Assembly (NCBI RefSeq): GCF_050574275.1
Contig: NZ_CP192260.1
Location: 1,054,001 to 1,118,000 of the forward strand
Origin: Virgibacillus_F flavescens
GTDB lineage: Bacteria; Bacillota; Bacilli; Bacillales; Amphibacillaceae
Direction of reading: 5' to 3'
Length of the DNA stretch: 64,000 nucleotides
Within the stretch, counting starts at the first letter, position 1. Each line of letters begins with the position of its first letter. The position numbers and the translations under genes were made by a program. The notes under the pieces are model-generated. The model was not told the DNA's origin. It did no database searches and saw only the letters and a program-made list of their open reading frames with translations. Shown one piece after another: positions 8,182 to 16,648 of this stretch.

Positions 8182-11100
8182 TTGAAAAGCTATGATATTT
8201 TCCATATGCAGCGATTATTTCCTTCCCAGGTGTATGAAAGAGGTCTGGAATATTTTCATCAGGGAAGAGTAACCGATTTATTATACGATATTAATTTTCA
8301 TGTATGGACAGCAACAGTGCAAGGAAGTGAAGGTTATTTTGTGGAAGTAAATACAAAAAAATGGCCACATGAACTATCAGATGCATACTGTGACTGTCCT
8401 GCATTTCGTTCTTCCAATCAATGTAAACACGTTGTAGCAGTGTTGTTTGCAATTGGCAAAAGACACAAGGAACAGGGCGTCGGAAAGAATGTTGATAAGT
8501 TCCAGACAACGAAGAATTTTATTCAGTCCGTAACAGATATCCAGCAGCAGAAACGTGCGACAAGTTTATCCGTCAACCGTCAGCAGCTGCATGTCGATTA
8601 TATATGTAAGTGGACGTATAATGACACGTTATTTCTTGAACTGAAAGTTGGAGAAAAACGTCGGCTTGTTGTGAAAGAAATGTACGAATTCCTGCAGCAT
8701 GTATTTCAGGAAAGAGAGCATTATTTCACCAAAACTTTTACGTATAATCCGGAATTGCATTATTTTGCACCGGAAGACCTGGAGCTGTTCGAACAGATTA
8801 TGTCTATTGTGAGAAATGAGCGACTATACAATGGTCACTCGTTATATCGCTATCAGACACATATTTCAGAGGGGCGTTCCATTTCGATTTCACCCTTGCT
8901 CGCAAAGCCATTATTACGTAAATTAGTGGATCGTAATTTGATTGTGGACAATGAACAGCGTATATTCCAGGATATTCGAATAGTCGAAGGCGAACTTCCT
9001 TTTGAATTTGAGCTGGACAAAAATGAAAAAAAAGAACTGGGTCTTGCTATTACCGGATTGCAGGATGCCATTTATTTTGCAAATTATGAGTTACTATTTG
9101 ATTCAGGCATATTTTACTTTCCGGAGAAAGAACAAATACCTATGCTTGAGCAAATCAGCCAGCTTTCAGGGGACAATGCAAATCTGCCGATACCAGCTGA
9201 TCAGGCTGACGTATTTTTATCGGAGGTCGTACCGTCCTTGAAGAAGGTTGGTGCTGTCCAGATTTCCGAAAGTATAGCGTCTGAAATAATTCAGTTTCCG
9301 TTAAAAGCTAAACTGTATATTGATTTGAAAGCAGATTGGCTAACCGGGAAACTTGAATATCATTACGGGGCGTATGAAGTCGATCCGTTTAATGGACGTA
9401 AAGATAAAGACGTTCTCATCATTCGAGATGTTGAAAAAGAACAGCAGATTATGCAGCTGGTTGAACATGCCAATTTTCATTTTAATGGAAAAGAACTGTA
9501 TATCGATGCAGATGAAGAAACATTGTATGAATTTCTATACGACATACTTCCATTGTTTGAATCATACGTTGACCTCTTTCTCACTTCCGATGTACGCAAG
9601 GTTTTCATTGAAAACGATCCAATACCAAGTACCAGCGTCAGACTCGAGTCTTCAAATAACCTGCTGGAAATAGGCTTTAGTATTGATGGAATAGAAGACA
9701 ACGAAGTTAATAAAATCTTAAGTGCTGTACTGGAGAAAAAACGTTACTATCGTATGGACAGTGGCGCACTATTATCTCTTGAAGGAGAGGAATTCAACTC
9801 TATTCAGGATCTTATGTCAGATTTAAATCTGAAAAAGACGGATCTGAATGAGGGAAGTGTTCAGCTTCCTGCATACAGAGGTGCACAGGTTGATGAATTA
9901 ATTGAAACAAATAAGAACTATGACCCAACGTTTCGAAAGCTTCTGCACCATTTGAGGTCTCCTGAAGAACAGGTTTACGATATTCCGGAAAATTTGCAGG
10001 CATCGCTGCGTAACTATCAGGAAACAGGATTTCAATGGTTTAAATCCCTCAGTCACTATCATTTAGGTGGAATTCTGGCGGACGATATGGGCCTCGGAAA
10101 AACGATTCAAAGTATCGCGTATTTGCTTTCATTGAAACAAGACAGACCACATTTAATTGTTGCACCATCGTCTGTTTTATATAATTGGAAAAACGAATGT
10201 GAAAAATTTGCACCAGATCTGCGTGTCAGAGTCATTGCTGGAAATCCAATCGAACGAGTAGAGATGATTGATCCGAAAGCAGCAGATGAAGTGTGGATTA
10301 CATCTTATGCAACATTGCGTCAGGACATTGAACTATATCAGGACATAACGTTCCATACAATGATATTGGACGAAGCGCAATATATTAAAAACTATGCAAC
10401 GAAAACGTCACGAGCGATCAGGCAAATAAAAGCTGGACACCGGTTTGCATTAAGTGGAACACCAATAGAAAATTCCATTGATGAATTGTGGGCGATTTTC
10501 CAGGTTATTTTACCTGGATTTATGCCAAGTCAACGAAATTTCAAACAAATGGAGCATTCCAAAATTGCAGCCCTGACGAAGCCATTTATATTGAGAAGGT
10601 TGAAATCAGATGTATTAAAAGAGCTGCCGGATAAAATTGAATCAGTCCATGTATCAGAATTGACTAGGCAGCAAAAAGAATTATACGTCGGTTACTTACG
10701 TGAACTGCAGCAGGAAACAGCGCAGAGCCTAAATAATCAGGATTTTAATAAAAACCGGATGAAAATTTTAGCTGGTCTGACCCGTTTAAGGCAAATCTGC
10801 TGTCATCCTTCCCTGTTTATTGAAAACTACGAAGGTACATCAGGTAAGCTGGAACAGTTAATGGAAACAGTTAATAACGCTGTTCAGAACGGAAAGCGGA
10901 TGTTAATATTCTCGCAGTTTACAAGCATGCATGAAATTATTAAAACAAAACTTGAAGAGTCAGGAATTAATTACTTTTATTTACATGGGCAAACACCATC
11001 AGAAGAACGCGTTATGATGAGCGAACGGTTTAATAACGGAGAAAATAGTGTTTTCCTTATCTCGCTAAAAGCGGGAGGGACTGGTCTGAATTTAACTGGA

Positions 11101-11352
11101 GCAGATACAGTAATTCTGTATGATTTGTGGTGGAATCCGGCAGTTGAGGATCAGGCTACTGGTCGTGCTCACCGCTTTGGACAAAAGAATGTTGTGCAGG
11201 TTATACGTATGGTTACAGAGGGAACGATTGAGGATAAAATTTTCGCGCTTCAACAGAAAAAACGCGAATTAATCGATCAGGTGATTCAGCCTGGTGAACA
11301 AATGCTGTCCAGTCTCAGTGAAAAAGATATAAGAGAATTACTCAGTATTTAG
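8182..11352 (+). CDS. SNF2-family DEAD/DEAH-box helicase with SWIM zinc finger
   Basis: A 1056-residue protein like Bacillus YwqA. An N-terminal SWIM zinc finger has C70-x-C72-x8-C81-x-H83. A long poorly conserved middle follows, then a Snf2 ATPase: DDMGLGKT (634-641, Walker A), DEAQ (730-733, motif II), SGTPIEN (motif III), and in the second lobe the closing ATGRAHRFGQ (992-1001, motif VI). It probably remodels protein-DNA or RNA polymerase complexes using ATP; the exact role is unknown. The start is a TTG at 8182 preceded by GAAGGTAGGG at slightly long spacing; an ATG 24 bases further is the alternative. Single-gene unit with its own terminator. Confidence 0.88.
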   Translation: MKSYDIFHMQRLFPSQVYERGLEYFHQGRVTDLLYDINFHVWTATVQGSEGYFVEVNTKKWPHELSDAYCDCPAFRSSNQCKHVVAVLFAIGKRHKEQGVGKNVDKFQTTKNFIQSVTDIQQQKRATSLSVNRQQLHVDYICKWTYNDTLFLELKVGEKRRLVVKEMYEFLQHVFQEREHYFTKTFTYNPELHYFAPEDLELFEQIMSIVRNERLYNGHSLYRYQTHISEGRSISISPLLAKPLLRKLVDRNLIVDNEQRIFQDIRIVEGELPFEFELDKNEKKELGLAITGLQDAIYFANYELLFDSGIFYFPEKEQIPMLEQISQLSGDNANLPIPADQADVFLSEVVPSLKKVGAVQISESIASEIIQFPLKAKLYIDLKADWLTGKLEYHYGAYEVDPFNGRKDKDVLIIRDVEKEQQIMQLVEHANFHFNGKELYIDADEETLYEFLYDILPLFESYVDLFLTSDVRKVFIENDPIPSTSVRLESSNNLLEIGFSIDGIEDNEVNKILSAVLEKKRYYRMDSGALLSLEGEEFNSIQDLMSDLNLKKTDLNEGSVQLPAYRGAQVDELIETNKNYDPTFRKLLHHLRSPEEQVYDIPENLQASLRNYQETGFQWFKSLSHYHLGGILADDMGLGKTIQSIAYLLSLKQDRPHLIVAPSSVLYNWKNECEKFAPDLRVRVIAGNPIERVEMIDPKAADEVWITSYATLRQDIELYQDITFHTMILDEAQYIKNYATKTSRAIRQIKAGHRFALSGTPIENSIDELWAIFQVILPGFMPSQRNFKQMEHSKIAALTKPFILRRLKSDVLKELPDKIESVHVSELTRQQKELYVGYLRELQQETAQSLNNQDFNKNRMKILAGLTRLRQICCHPSLFIENYEGTSGKLEQLMETVNNAVQNGKRMLIFSQFTSMHEIIKTKLEESGINYFYLHGQTPSEERVMMSERFNNGENSVFLISLKAGGTGLNLTGADTVILYDLWWNPAVEDQATGRAHRFGQKNVVQVIRMVTEGTIEDKIFALQQKKRELIDQVIQPGEQMLSSLSEKDIRELLSI

Positions 11353-11386
11353 TCATGTGCGTGTCTTACGCATGTGACTTTTTTTC
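11351..11386 (+). terminator. Terminator of the SNF2 gene
   Basis: 12-bp arms AGTCATGTGCGT/ACGCATGTGACT, 5-base loop, then a run of T; the left arm contains the stop codon. Confidence 0.85.
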
Positions 11387-11412
11387 TTTATCTTCTCCTC
11401 TAATCATTGAGG

Positions 11413-11485
11413 TCAGTGATATTCGAAGACGCTAAGGTAGGGGTGGAAAGAAAATATATTAAAATCCACCACTTTGGAAGCCGGC
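11413..11485. repeat. Truncated palindromic element, copy G
   Basis: TATTCGAAGACGCTAAGGTA followed by GGTGGAAAGAAAATATATT and CCACCACTTT matches the right arm and tail of copies A, B and D. The core, the left arm and the terminal CAGTG are missing, so it is a decayed half-element. Confidence 0.55.
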
Positions 11486-11596
11486 AGCATAATGTCTATA
11501 GAAACATAGTGAATCGTGGATAATCTGCTAATATACAAAATTAGTTTTACAATCGGTGAAAAGAGGAATATAATATGTGAAAAGGAGATGTAGTAA

Positions 11597-11746
11597 ATGA
11601 TTAAAGTCACAAAAGGTATTGCAAAGTTTTTTGTTGCTAATCTTGCCGTCGTGCTTGCAATTTTACTGCTTCCAGTATTTTTAATTACTGATGATGTCGT
11701 GCTATTTGAACAAATCATGAGTTACCTTTTTAATAATAAAGGATAA
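11597..11746 (+). CDS. Small hypothetical membrane peptide
   Basis: A 49-residue frame with a strong AAAAGGAGATG site 5-6 bases before the ATG. The peptide has a basic N-terminus (MIKVTKGIAKF), one hydrophobic helix (VANLAVVLAILLLPVFLI) and an acidic/aromatic tail. I do not recognise the family. It is followed by two hairpins. It sits just beyond a decayed repeat, but the ribosome-binding site and terminators suggest it is expressed. Confidence 0.5.
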   Translation: MIKVTKGIAKFFVANLAVVLAILLLPVFLITDDVVLFEQIMSYLFNNKG

Positions 11747-11783
11747 CTAAGTATCCCTTGAAATAGGGGTATTTTTTCATTTG

Positions 11784-11836
11784 AAAAGGTTCCTCAACCT
11801 ATTCAATTTGTATAGGTTGAGGAACCTTTTTTCAAA
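11784..11836 (+). terminator. 19-bp perfect hairpin terminator
   Basis: Arms 11784-11802 and 11812-11830 are a perfect 19-bp inverted repeat (AAAAGGTTCCTCAACCTAT and complement) with a 9-base loop, followed by T residues. A weaker G-U-containing hairpin with a T tail precedes it at about 11750-11776. Confidence 0.8.
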
Positions 11837-11906
11837 AGATAAGAATGTATAAAATATTTATGTTTGTCTGTCTAGCTCCAACGCCTCGCCCGCTTGAGGT
11901 TTTTAC

Positions 11907-12370
11907 ATGCTATTAGTTACTTTTGTCGTAGTTGATAGAAACTGTGACGTAATTTTTAGTTTGCTTCCATATCTGCCGTCCAGGATCGTTGCGGGCGGAT
12001 GCGCACCTTAGGGCACGGCTTCAGTCTCCTTGCCCCGACAAGGGGTATGCCAACGTTGTCCGCAAAGGACGGTTTTAGTTGGCCGTCCTCTTAAGAATTC
12101 TTTTCTGCGGGGCCTTCAGACTCGTGCTGTTCCCGCAGGAGTCACCGCCCTCCACTCACCAGCCGCCAGCGGAAAGCGACTGCCATCCGTGGAAATCTCG
12201 TTGCTGTTACTTCGTGGTCTATTTCTGGTGTGGAAAACAAACAGATGTTACGTCGCGGTGTAGAGATTTTGTGTCACTACGAAAATGGATTGCGGGATAT
12301 TCAACTGTTGCTGGGAGAATCACCCTATTTTATTCTGCAATGATTGAGTTATACGGATAAAGAGTTAGAG
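11907..12370. repeat. Carrier repeat, copy 1
   Basis: The left end (ATGCTATTAGTTACTTTTGT) and the right end (TTTTGTGTCACTACGAAAAT onward to about 12370) match the two ends of a second region at 54939-55758. Between them this copy holds one palindromic element (11974-12162), whereas the other copy holds two different ones. The ends are not obviously inverted repeats of each other. Open frames at 12030-12360 follow the repeat and are unlikely to be genes. Confidence 0.6.
11974..12162. repeat. Palindromic intergenic element, copy H (long core)
   Basis: Its arms TGCCGTCCAGGATCGTTGCG and GTCACCGCCCTCCACTCACC are those of copy F, inverted. The core contains an additional segment of about 70 bp (CTTGCCCCGACAAGG ... 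GTCCGCAAAGGACGGTTTTA) that also occurs, inverted, in the element at 55320-55591 but in none of the others. Confidence 0.7.
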
Positions 12371-12429
12371 TTTGAGACTCCAACGGAAAAACGGGCACAT
12401 GATCTATAAGATTCTTATATTTCTTCCGT

Positions 12430-12467
12430 ACAAAAGGAGCCGGGATAAACTCCCCGGCTCCTTTTGT
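12430..12467 (-). terminator. Terminator of the regulator gene
   Basis: Perfect 15-bp arms ACAAAAGGAGCCGGG/CCCGGCTCCTTTTGT, 8-base loop, 20 bases beyond the minus-strand stop codon. Confidence 0.75.
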
Positions 12468-12487
12468 AGTTTGTATAATGAATGTCT

Positions 12488-13780
12488 TTAAAGTGTAAGT
12501 TCAAACAATTTACGCGGACGACCTTTTACGTACGGTTTCTCTTCACCGACTACCCGGATTACTTCGCCTGCCAGCAGTTTGTGGATTGTGCGCTCAGCAC
12601 TGCGTTTTGTAACCTGATAATAGTTCGAAATATCGTTTGCAGAAAAAGGTTCATTGTTACGTAAGTTAATAAAGTCGATAAAGTTATACGATAGTTCATT
12701 GTTTAATCTTGCACGGTGGATTAGCGCGTGATAAAGCTGTGAAGTATCAACATGTTTTGCTACTCCTAGTGGCCCGATCGATTCTTTTCGTTCGTTTACA
12801 ATAAAACAACTGCTTTCTGTTGAATGTCCACATCTCTCGAGTGCCAGCTTCGCATTATCTTCTGACTGTTTCGCTGTTAAGCCTAAGCCGAATCCAATAT
12901 CAACAGGAATACCTAATGAACGAGCGATTTCCTGCAGTAAAGGAAAGTCACGGTAATGGTTCGTAATATGGTCCAGGATACCTCTTGTACCAAAAATAGA
13001 AAACTGATTATCTCCATTTGTTAAAACTGATGAATATGTGTGGTGACCGAATTTAAGTAAAATTTGGTGGAGCTTAAGCAGCATTTCCTGTGCCAACAGC
13101 TCTCCTTTTTGTGAAACAATTTTGTCAAAGTCTTTAATTTGAACGAAGCCAGAAACGATTTGTGCACTCTTGCTGTTATTTAGCGTAGCAACCGATTTGG
13201 CATTTTCAATTGCTCGTTCTAGATTCAGCTTTGGAATCTGCATACAGCTAGTCGGGATGCCTTCATCAATTAGCCTCTGTTCCACTTCCTCAATGGAAGT
13301 CAAAACATAATCAATTTTGCCTTCTTCGAAAAGTGATTTATGAAAATGGAATATTTTACCTATATCTAATACGGTATCATCGCCGTAACTGTACGTGTGA
13401 ATTTCATGATCTTCCATTTTAAGCTCGCTGACTACTTCATCAACATATGTTTTATCAAGCACATCGATCGAAATTCGGTTAAGTGCCTGGTTATGATAGT
13501 TCTTTAAACGATAAAATGAAGTGAGAATCATATATTCGTCAAAAGCAACCTGGATGGCAGGCAGCCGTTTTCTATCAATTTTTTCTTTGGCATACAAGTA
13601 AGGTAGTGAGCCGCCAAACAGATACACATCACACATGAAAGCCTTCTCAATTAATTCGATGTTTTCGACTGTTTTCGTATAAACGAAAGGAATAAGTTCA
13701 ACATCCTCTTGATCCGCTACGTAACTGTTCATGCGCTTGATTAAGTTTTCTCTGCCAAATACTGCAATTTTAATCTTCAT
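12488..13780 (-). CDS. Putative transcriptional regulator: sensor-like N-terminus, cyclase/GGDEF-like middle, winged helix C-terminus
   Basis: A 430-residue soluble protein. Residues about 1-115 resemble the PrpR_N-type sensor fold (CDVYLFGGSLPYLYA, then PAIQVAFDEYMILTSFYRL). The middle (about 205-330) has the layout of a nucleotide-cyclase/GGDEF-related domain (SGFVQIKDFDKI ... LGIPVDIGFGLG) but no GGDEF motif, so catalytic activity is doubtful. The end (about 360-430) reads as a winged HTH (FSANDISNYYQVTKRSAERT) with a basic RPRK tail. I infer a ligand-responsive DNA-binding protein. It lies 41 bases downstream of the beta-lactamase-fold gene on the same strand, so the two are probably co-transcribed. 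A GGGGGAAT precedes the ATG. Confidence 0.6.
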   Translation of the reverse strand: MKIKIAVFGRENLIKRMNSYVADQEDVELIPFVYTKTVENIELIEKAFMCDVYLFGGSLPYLYAKEKIDRKRLPAIQVAFDEYMILTSFYRLKNYHNQALNRISIDVLDKTYVDEVVSELKMEDHEIHTYSYGDDTVLDIGKIFHFHKSLFEEGKIDYVLTSIEEVEQRLIDEGIPTSCMQIPKLNLERAIENAKSVATLNNSKSAQIVSGFVQIKDFDKIVSQKGELLAQEMLLKLHQILLKFGHHTYSSVLTNGDNQFSIFGTRGILDHITNHYRDFPLLQEIARSLGIPVDIGFGLGLTAKQSEDNAKLALERCGHSTESSCFIVNERKESIGPLGVAKHVDTSQLYHALIHRARLNNELSYNFIDFINLRNNEPFSANDISNYYQVTKRSAERTIHKLLAGEVIRVVGEEKPYVKGRPRKLFELTL

Positions 13781-13821
13781 TATAATTCCCCCATACTTTG
13801 ATATTAGTTATTCGTACGTTA

Positions 13822-14604
13822 TCAGCTTTTTATGTACTCCAGAAGTATTTTGCCGATAGCTGCGAGATAGTCTTTTCCAATTCCATTGTTCGACCAGCCT
13901 TCCGATAGAAGTGCCATATAGACCCTGTCGTTCTTATAGGTTAAAAATCCCACATCATGTTCTATCCCTGGCAATTCACCAGTTTTATGATAAATCAGTA
14001 CTTTCTCATTATGTTCCATGAACAAAGGTATCTTCTCGTTAAATTGCTGGTTTAATAACATAGTCTTAATTTCCAGTCTGCTGGTGGGTGAAAGAAAATC
14101 GTTATCTTCGTCTATTAAATGTAAAAACTTAACCATATCATGGGCGCTTGTGTAATTATCTAATTCAGGAGTAGGTTCTGTCATGAATTTGCGCTCAATT
14201 TTTGTTTGGTGACAACCTATATCAGTGGCTAGCTCATTTACAGTAAAGCTGCCAAGTTTATCAAGTATTATATTTGCAGCAGTGTTATCAGAAACAATAA
14301 TCATGAGTTCCAGTAAGTTTTTATAACTGTAAACATTCGAGTTTGTTAAATAATTTAGTACACCCGATCCACCTGATCTCATCTCGTTATCAATATAAAC
14401 CAGTGCATCAGGTTGAATTGTATTAGATTGTATTTGCCGATACGCCTCGATTAAGATTGGGACTTTAATTGTACTTGCAGCCCTTTTTGGTTCGTAAGCA
14501 TTAATCGAAATATCGCCATCTTTGGTTTGGATATAGATAGAAAAATGATCAATAGTGTCTTTTAGTAGTTCATCAATAGCGGCTTTCATTTCTAGGAATT
14601 TCAT
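13822..14604 (-). CDS. Class A beta-lactamase-fold serine hydrolase, cytoplasmic
   Basis: A 260-residue protein with the beta-lactamase/PBP catalytic motifs: S44-T-I-K47, S105-D-N107 and K207-T-G209. The omega loop region (EPTPELDNYT, about 143-151) is short, so a residue equivalent to Glu166 of true class A enzymes is unclear. There is no signal peptide, which argues against periplasmic-type drug resistance and for an intracellular or uncharacterised hydrolase. A longer frame reaches 14691, but GGAGGTGG lies 7 bases before the ATG at 14604. It is first in a likely two-gene unit with the regulator downstream. Confidence 0.75.
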   Translation of the reverse strand: MKFLEMKAAIDELLKDTIDHFSIYIQTKDGDISINAYEPKRAASTIKVPILIEAYRQIQSNTIQPDALVYIDNEMRSGGSGVLNYLTNSNVYSYKNLLELMIIVSDNTAANIILDKLGSFTVNELATDIGCHQTKIERKFMTEPTPELDNYTSAHDMVKFLHLIDEDNDFLSPTSRLEIKTMLLNQQFNEKIPLFMEHNEKVLIYHKTGELPGIEHDVGFLTYKNDRVYMALLSEGWSNNGIGKDYLAAIGKILLEYIKS

Positions 14605-14821
14605 AACTATATCCACCTCCATATGTAATTTTGAATGTTCAATTTGAGTTGAAAATGCCCTTAATGTAATTAACGAAGTAATTAGCGACATATTGCGTTA
14701 ATCTCTATTATAGTACGGAATTTTCTTAATATTGTCAAGAAGGAAAGTTAGGAAAGTTGACAAAAATACTGATTATATGTCCCTTCGATAAAGATGTGTA
14801 GATTTTGTGACAAATTGTTAA

Positions 14822-14838
14822 TTACCAACAATTGGTAA
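14822..14838. promoter_or_regulatory. Palindrome, candidate operator
   Basis: TTACCAA-CAA-TTGGTAA is a perfect 7-bp inverted repeat with a 3-bp centre, 82 bases before the nitronate monooxygenase start in the divergent spacer (14605-14919). It has the size of a dimeric repressor site; no regulator is assigned. I see nothing else specific in this 315-base spacer beyond A/T-rich promoter-like sequence. Confidence 0.4.
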
Positions 14839-14919
14839 GTTCGTGCATATTATCGATAAAAAAGTCGAATTTTGTGGTATGTTAGTAGAAAGGAATGTAT
14901 AGAATCGGAGGAACGTTGG

Positions 14920-16008
14920 ATGGGGAAACTGTTGGAAAATATTGATTTACATATACCCATTATTCAAGCAGGGATGGCAGGCGGTATTTCAACACCTAAA
15001 TTGGTAGCAGAAGTCGCAAACGCCGGTGCACTGGGCACGATTGGTGCTGGTTATATGAGCGCATCGTCTTTAAGAAATGAAATTGAGCAAGTTAAACAGC
15101 TGACAAACAAACCGTTTGCAGTAAACCTTTTTGCCACGAATCTGGAAGCGTTCGCTAGTGATTTAGCACCTATGCAACGTGTATTAGACAAGTTCCGGAA
15201 AGAGTTAGAAATTGAAGATGGTTTGAAAAATGTTAAGGTATACGATTATTTACAGGAAAAGATCTACGTTATCATTGAACAGGATATTCCCGTTGTGAGT
15301 ACGGCTTTTGGCGTCTTATCTTCGGTGCTTATTGAACGTTTAAAGAAAAATAACGTTATTTTAATCGGGATGGCAACAAATTTAGAAGAGGCTAAACTAC
15401 TAGTTGAATCAGGTTATGATATTATCGTTGCCCAAGGATTTGAGGCTGGTGGCCACCGGGGTACTTTTGATATTAAAAAGTACCCAAATGGATGCAGCAT
15501 TGGACTACTTTCCTTGGTTCAGGAATTTTTGGAAAGCCTTCATGTACCCATTGTTGCCGCGGGTGGAATCTCTACTAAAGAGCAAATTGATGCACTTTTG
15601 TCTATGGGAGCGGCAGGTGTCCAGCTTGGAACTAGATTTTTAGTTGCAAAAGAGGCTGGAACGAACACTGCTTACCGACGAGAATTAATTAAATCGTCAT
15701 CTTTAGATACAACTATTACGAAGGCTTTCTCAGGAAGACCAGCCAGGGCAGTCAGGAACCGGTTTATCAAGGAGTTGGAGTCAAGTGATTGTGAACTGCT
15801 TCCATTTCCTATACAAAATGAACTGACGAAGGATATCCGTGCAGCAAGTAAAGAGTTTACAAAAGCAGAATATCAATCACTTTGGGCAGGACAGGGTGTT
15901 GGATCAATAGTGGAGGAAGCATCTGCAGCAGATATTCTTGCAGCTTTGATTGGAGAAAAACCTGAAGAAACGAATCAAATGAAGCTTGAGTTTAATGAAG
16001 ACGAGTAA
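14920..16008 (+). CDS. Nitronate monooxygenase (2-nitropropane dioxygenase family)
   Basis: A 362-residue FMN-dependent TIM-barrel enzyme. It shows the family start (PIIQAGMAGGISTPKLVAEVANAGALG), the mid-barrel AQGFEAGGHRG loop and the FMN-phosphate loop IVAAGGISTKEQIDALLSMGAAGVQLGTRF. The family oxidises nitronates such as propionate-3-nitronate to protect metabolism; related FabK enoyl-ACP reductases share the fold, so FabK cannot be fully excluded. The ATG at 14920 follows CGGAGG at good spacing; an upstream ATG at 14872 lacks such a site. Confidence 0.85.
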   Translation: MGKLLENIDLHIPIIQAGMAGGISTPKLVAEVANAGALGTIGAGYMSASSLRNEIEQVKQLTNKPFAVNLFATNLEAFASDLAPMQRVLDKFRKELEIEDGLKNVKVYDYLQEKIYVIIEQDIPVVSTAFGVLSSVLIERLKKNNVILIGMATNLEEAKLLVESGYDIIVAQGFEAGGHRGTFDIKKYPNGCSIGLLSLVQEFLESLHVPIVAAGGISTKEQIDALLSMGAAGVQLGTRFLVAKEAGTNTAYRRELIKSSSLDTTITKAFSGRPARAVRNRFIKELESSDCELLPFPIQNELTKDIRAASKEFTKAEYQSLWAGQGVGSIVEEASAADILAALIGEKPEETNQMKLEFNEDE

Positions 16009-16015
16009 CTAAAAG

Positions 16016-16050
16016 AACCGTTGCCATAATTTATGAGGCAGCGGTTTTTG
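16016..16050 (+). terminator. Terminator of the nitronate monooxygenase gene
   Basis: AACCGTTGCC/GGCAGCGGTT arms (one G-U pair) followed by TTTTTG. Confidence 0.75.
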
Positions 16051-16083
16051 TTTCATATCAGTCTGAAAGAGGAATATAAAGCT

Positions 16084-16216
16084 GTGGACATGTATCGAAA
16101 CTTATGCACAGTCTGTGGATAAACCTGAGGATAACCTCAATATTTTGTACAGAACATAAATTCTAGCACGAAATACGGTATAAATAGTTATAAATACGTA
16201 AATAAGCTGGGGATAA
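16084..16216. promoter_or_regulatory. Cluster of DnaA-box-like sites
   Basis: Two perfect matches to TTATNCACA stand inverted and 3 bases apart: TTATGCACA at 16102-16110 and TGTGGATAA at 16114-16122. One-mismatch copies follow at 16126-16134 (TGAGGATAA) and 16208-16216 (TGGGGATAA), and a two-mismatch copy precedes at 16084-16092 (TGTGGACAT). Three of them start at exact 12-bp steps (16102, 16114, 16126). They fill the 5' region of the gene at 16220. DnaA-controlled transcription or DnaA titration is inferred. Confidence 0.55.
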
Positions 16217-16219
16217 CTT

Positions 16220-16642
16220 ATGAAAAAAATGGTTTCATTACTAAGCATTGGTGTTCTATCTAGTATCGTAATTGGTTTTTTTATGAAAGGCATACAAGCT
16301 TTAACAGCTGAAAAAGTGTATACGTTGCTGCTCAATGTTGATTATATTCCGGTTCTGCGCTCACTGAGTATGAACGAATTCATAGAATTCATGCTGCATG
16401 TTATCGTCTCTATCGTTCTTGTATACGTGCTTTATTTCAGTTTGAAACACTATGAATTGCACAAAAAGACAGTGGTGTATATCCTGATAACCTTTGTCGT
16501 TGGTATGTTATTATGGGTGACAACCACACTTTCAAGTAGAACACCAGAACTGATGGATGGAACAGCATTACTCTATTGGCTCCTTGGGCACGTGTTATAT
16601 GGAAGTTTTATAGGAATAATAATTAAGCTAGTAGAGGATTGA
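16220..16642 (+). CDS. Hypothetical membrane protein, four helices
   Basis: A 140-residue protein with about four transmembrane segments (near 5-25, 55-75, 83-103 and 115-135) and short loops. I do not recognise the family with confidence. The start follows GGGGATAAC, which is both a weak ribosome-binding site and the last DnaA-box-like copy. The lysozyme-like gene begins 6 bases after its stop, so the two form an operon; a link to cell-wall work is possible but unproven. Confidence 0.6.
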   Translation: MKKMVSLLSIGVLSSIVIGFFMKGIQALTAEKVYTLLLNVDYIPVLRSLSMNEFIEFMLHVIVSIVLVYVLYFSLKHYELHKKTVVYILITFVVGMLLWVTTTLSSRTPELMDGTALLYWLLGHVLYGSFIGIIIKLVED

Positions 16643-16648
16643 TTTAAC

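Noticed and set aside
12030..12360. Overlapping open frames of 77 and 93 codons
   Set aside because: They lie inside the carrier repeat and element H; the matching region at 55 kb is not open in the same way.
13822..14604. Beta-lactam resistance gene
   Set aside because: No signal peptide or lipobox and an atypical omega loop; resistance is not supported by sequence alone.
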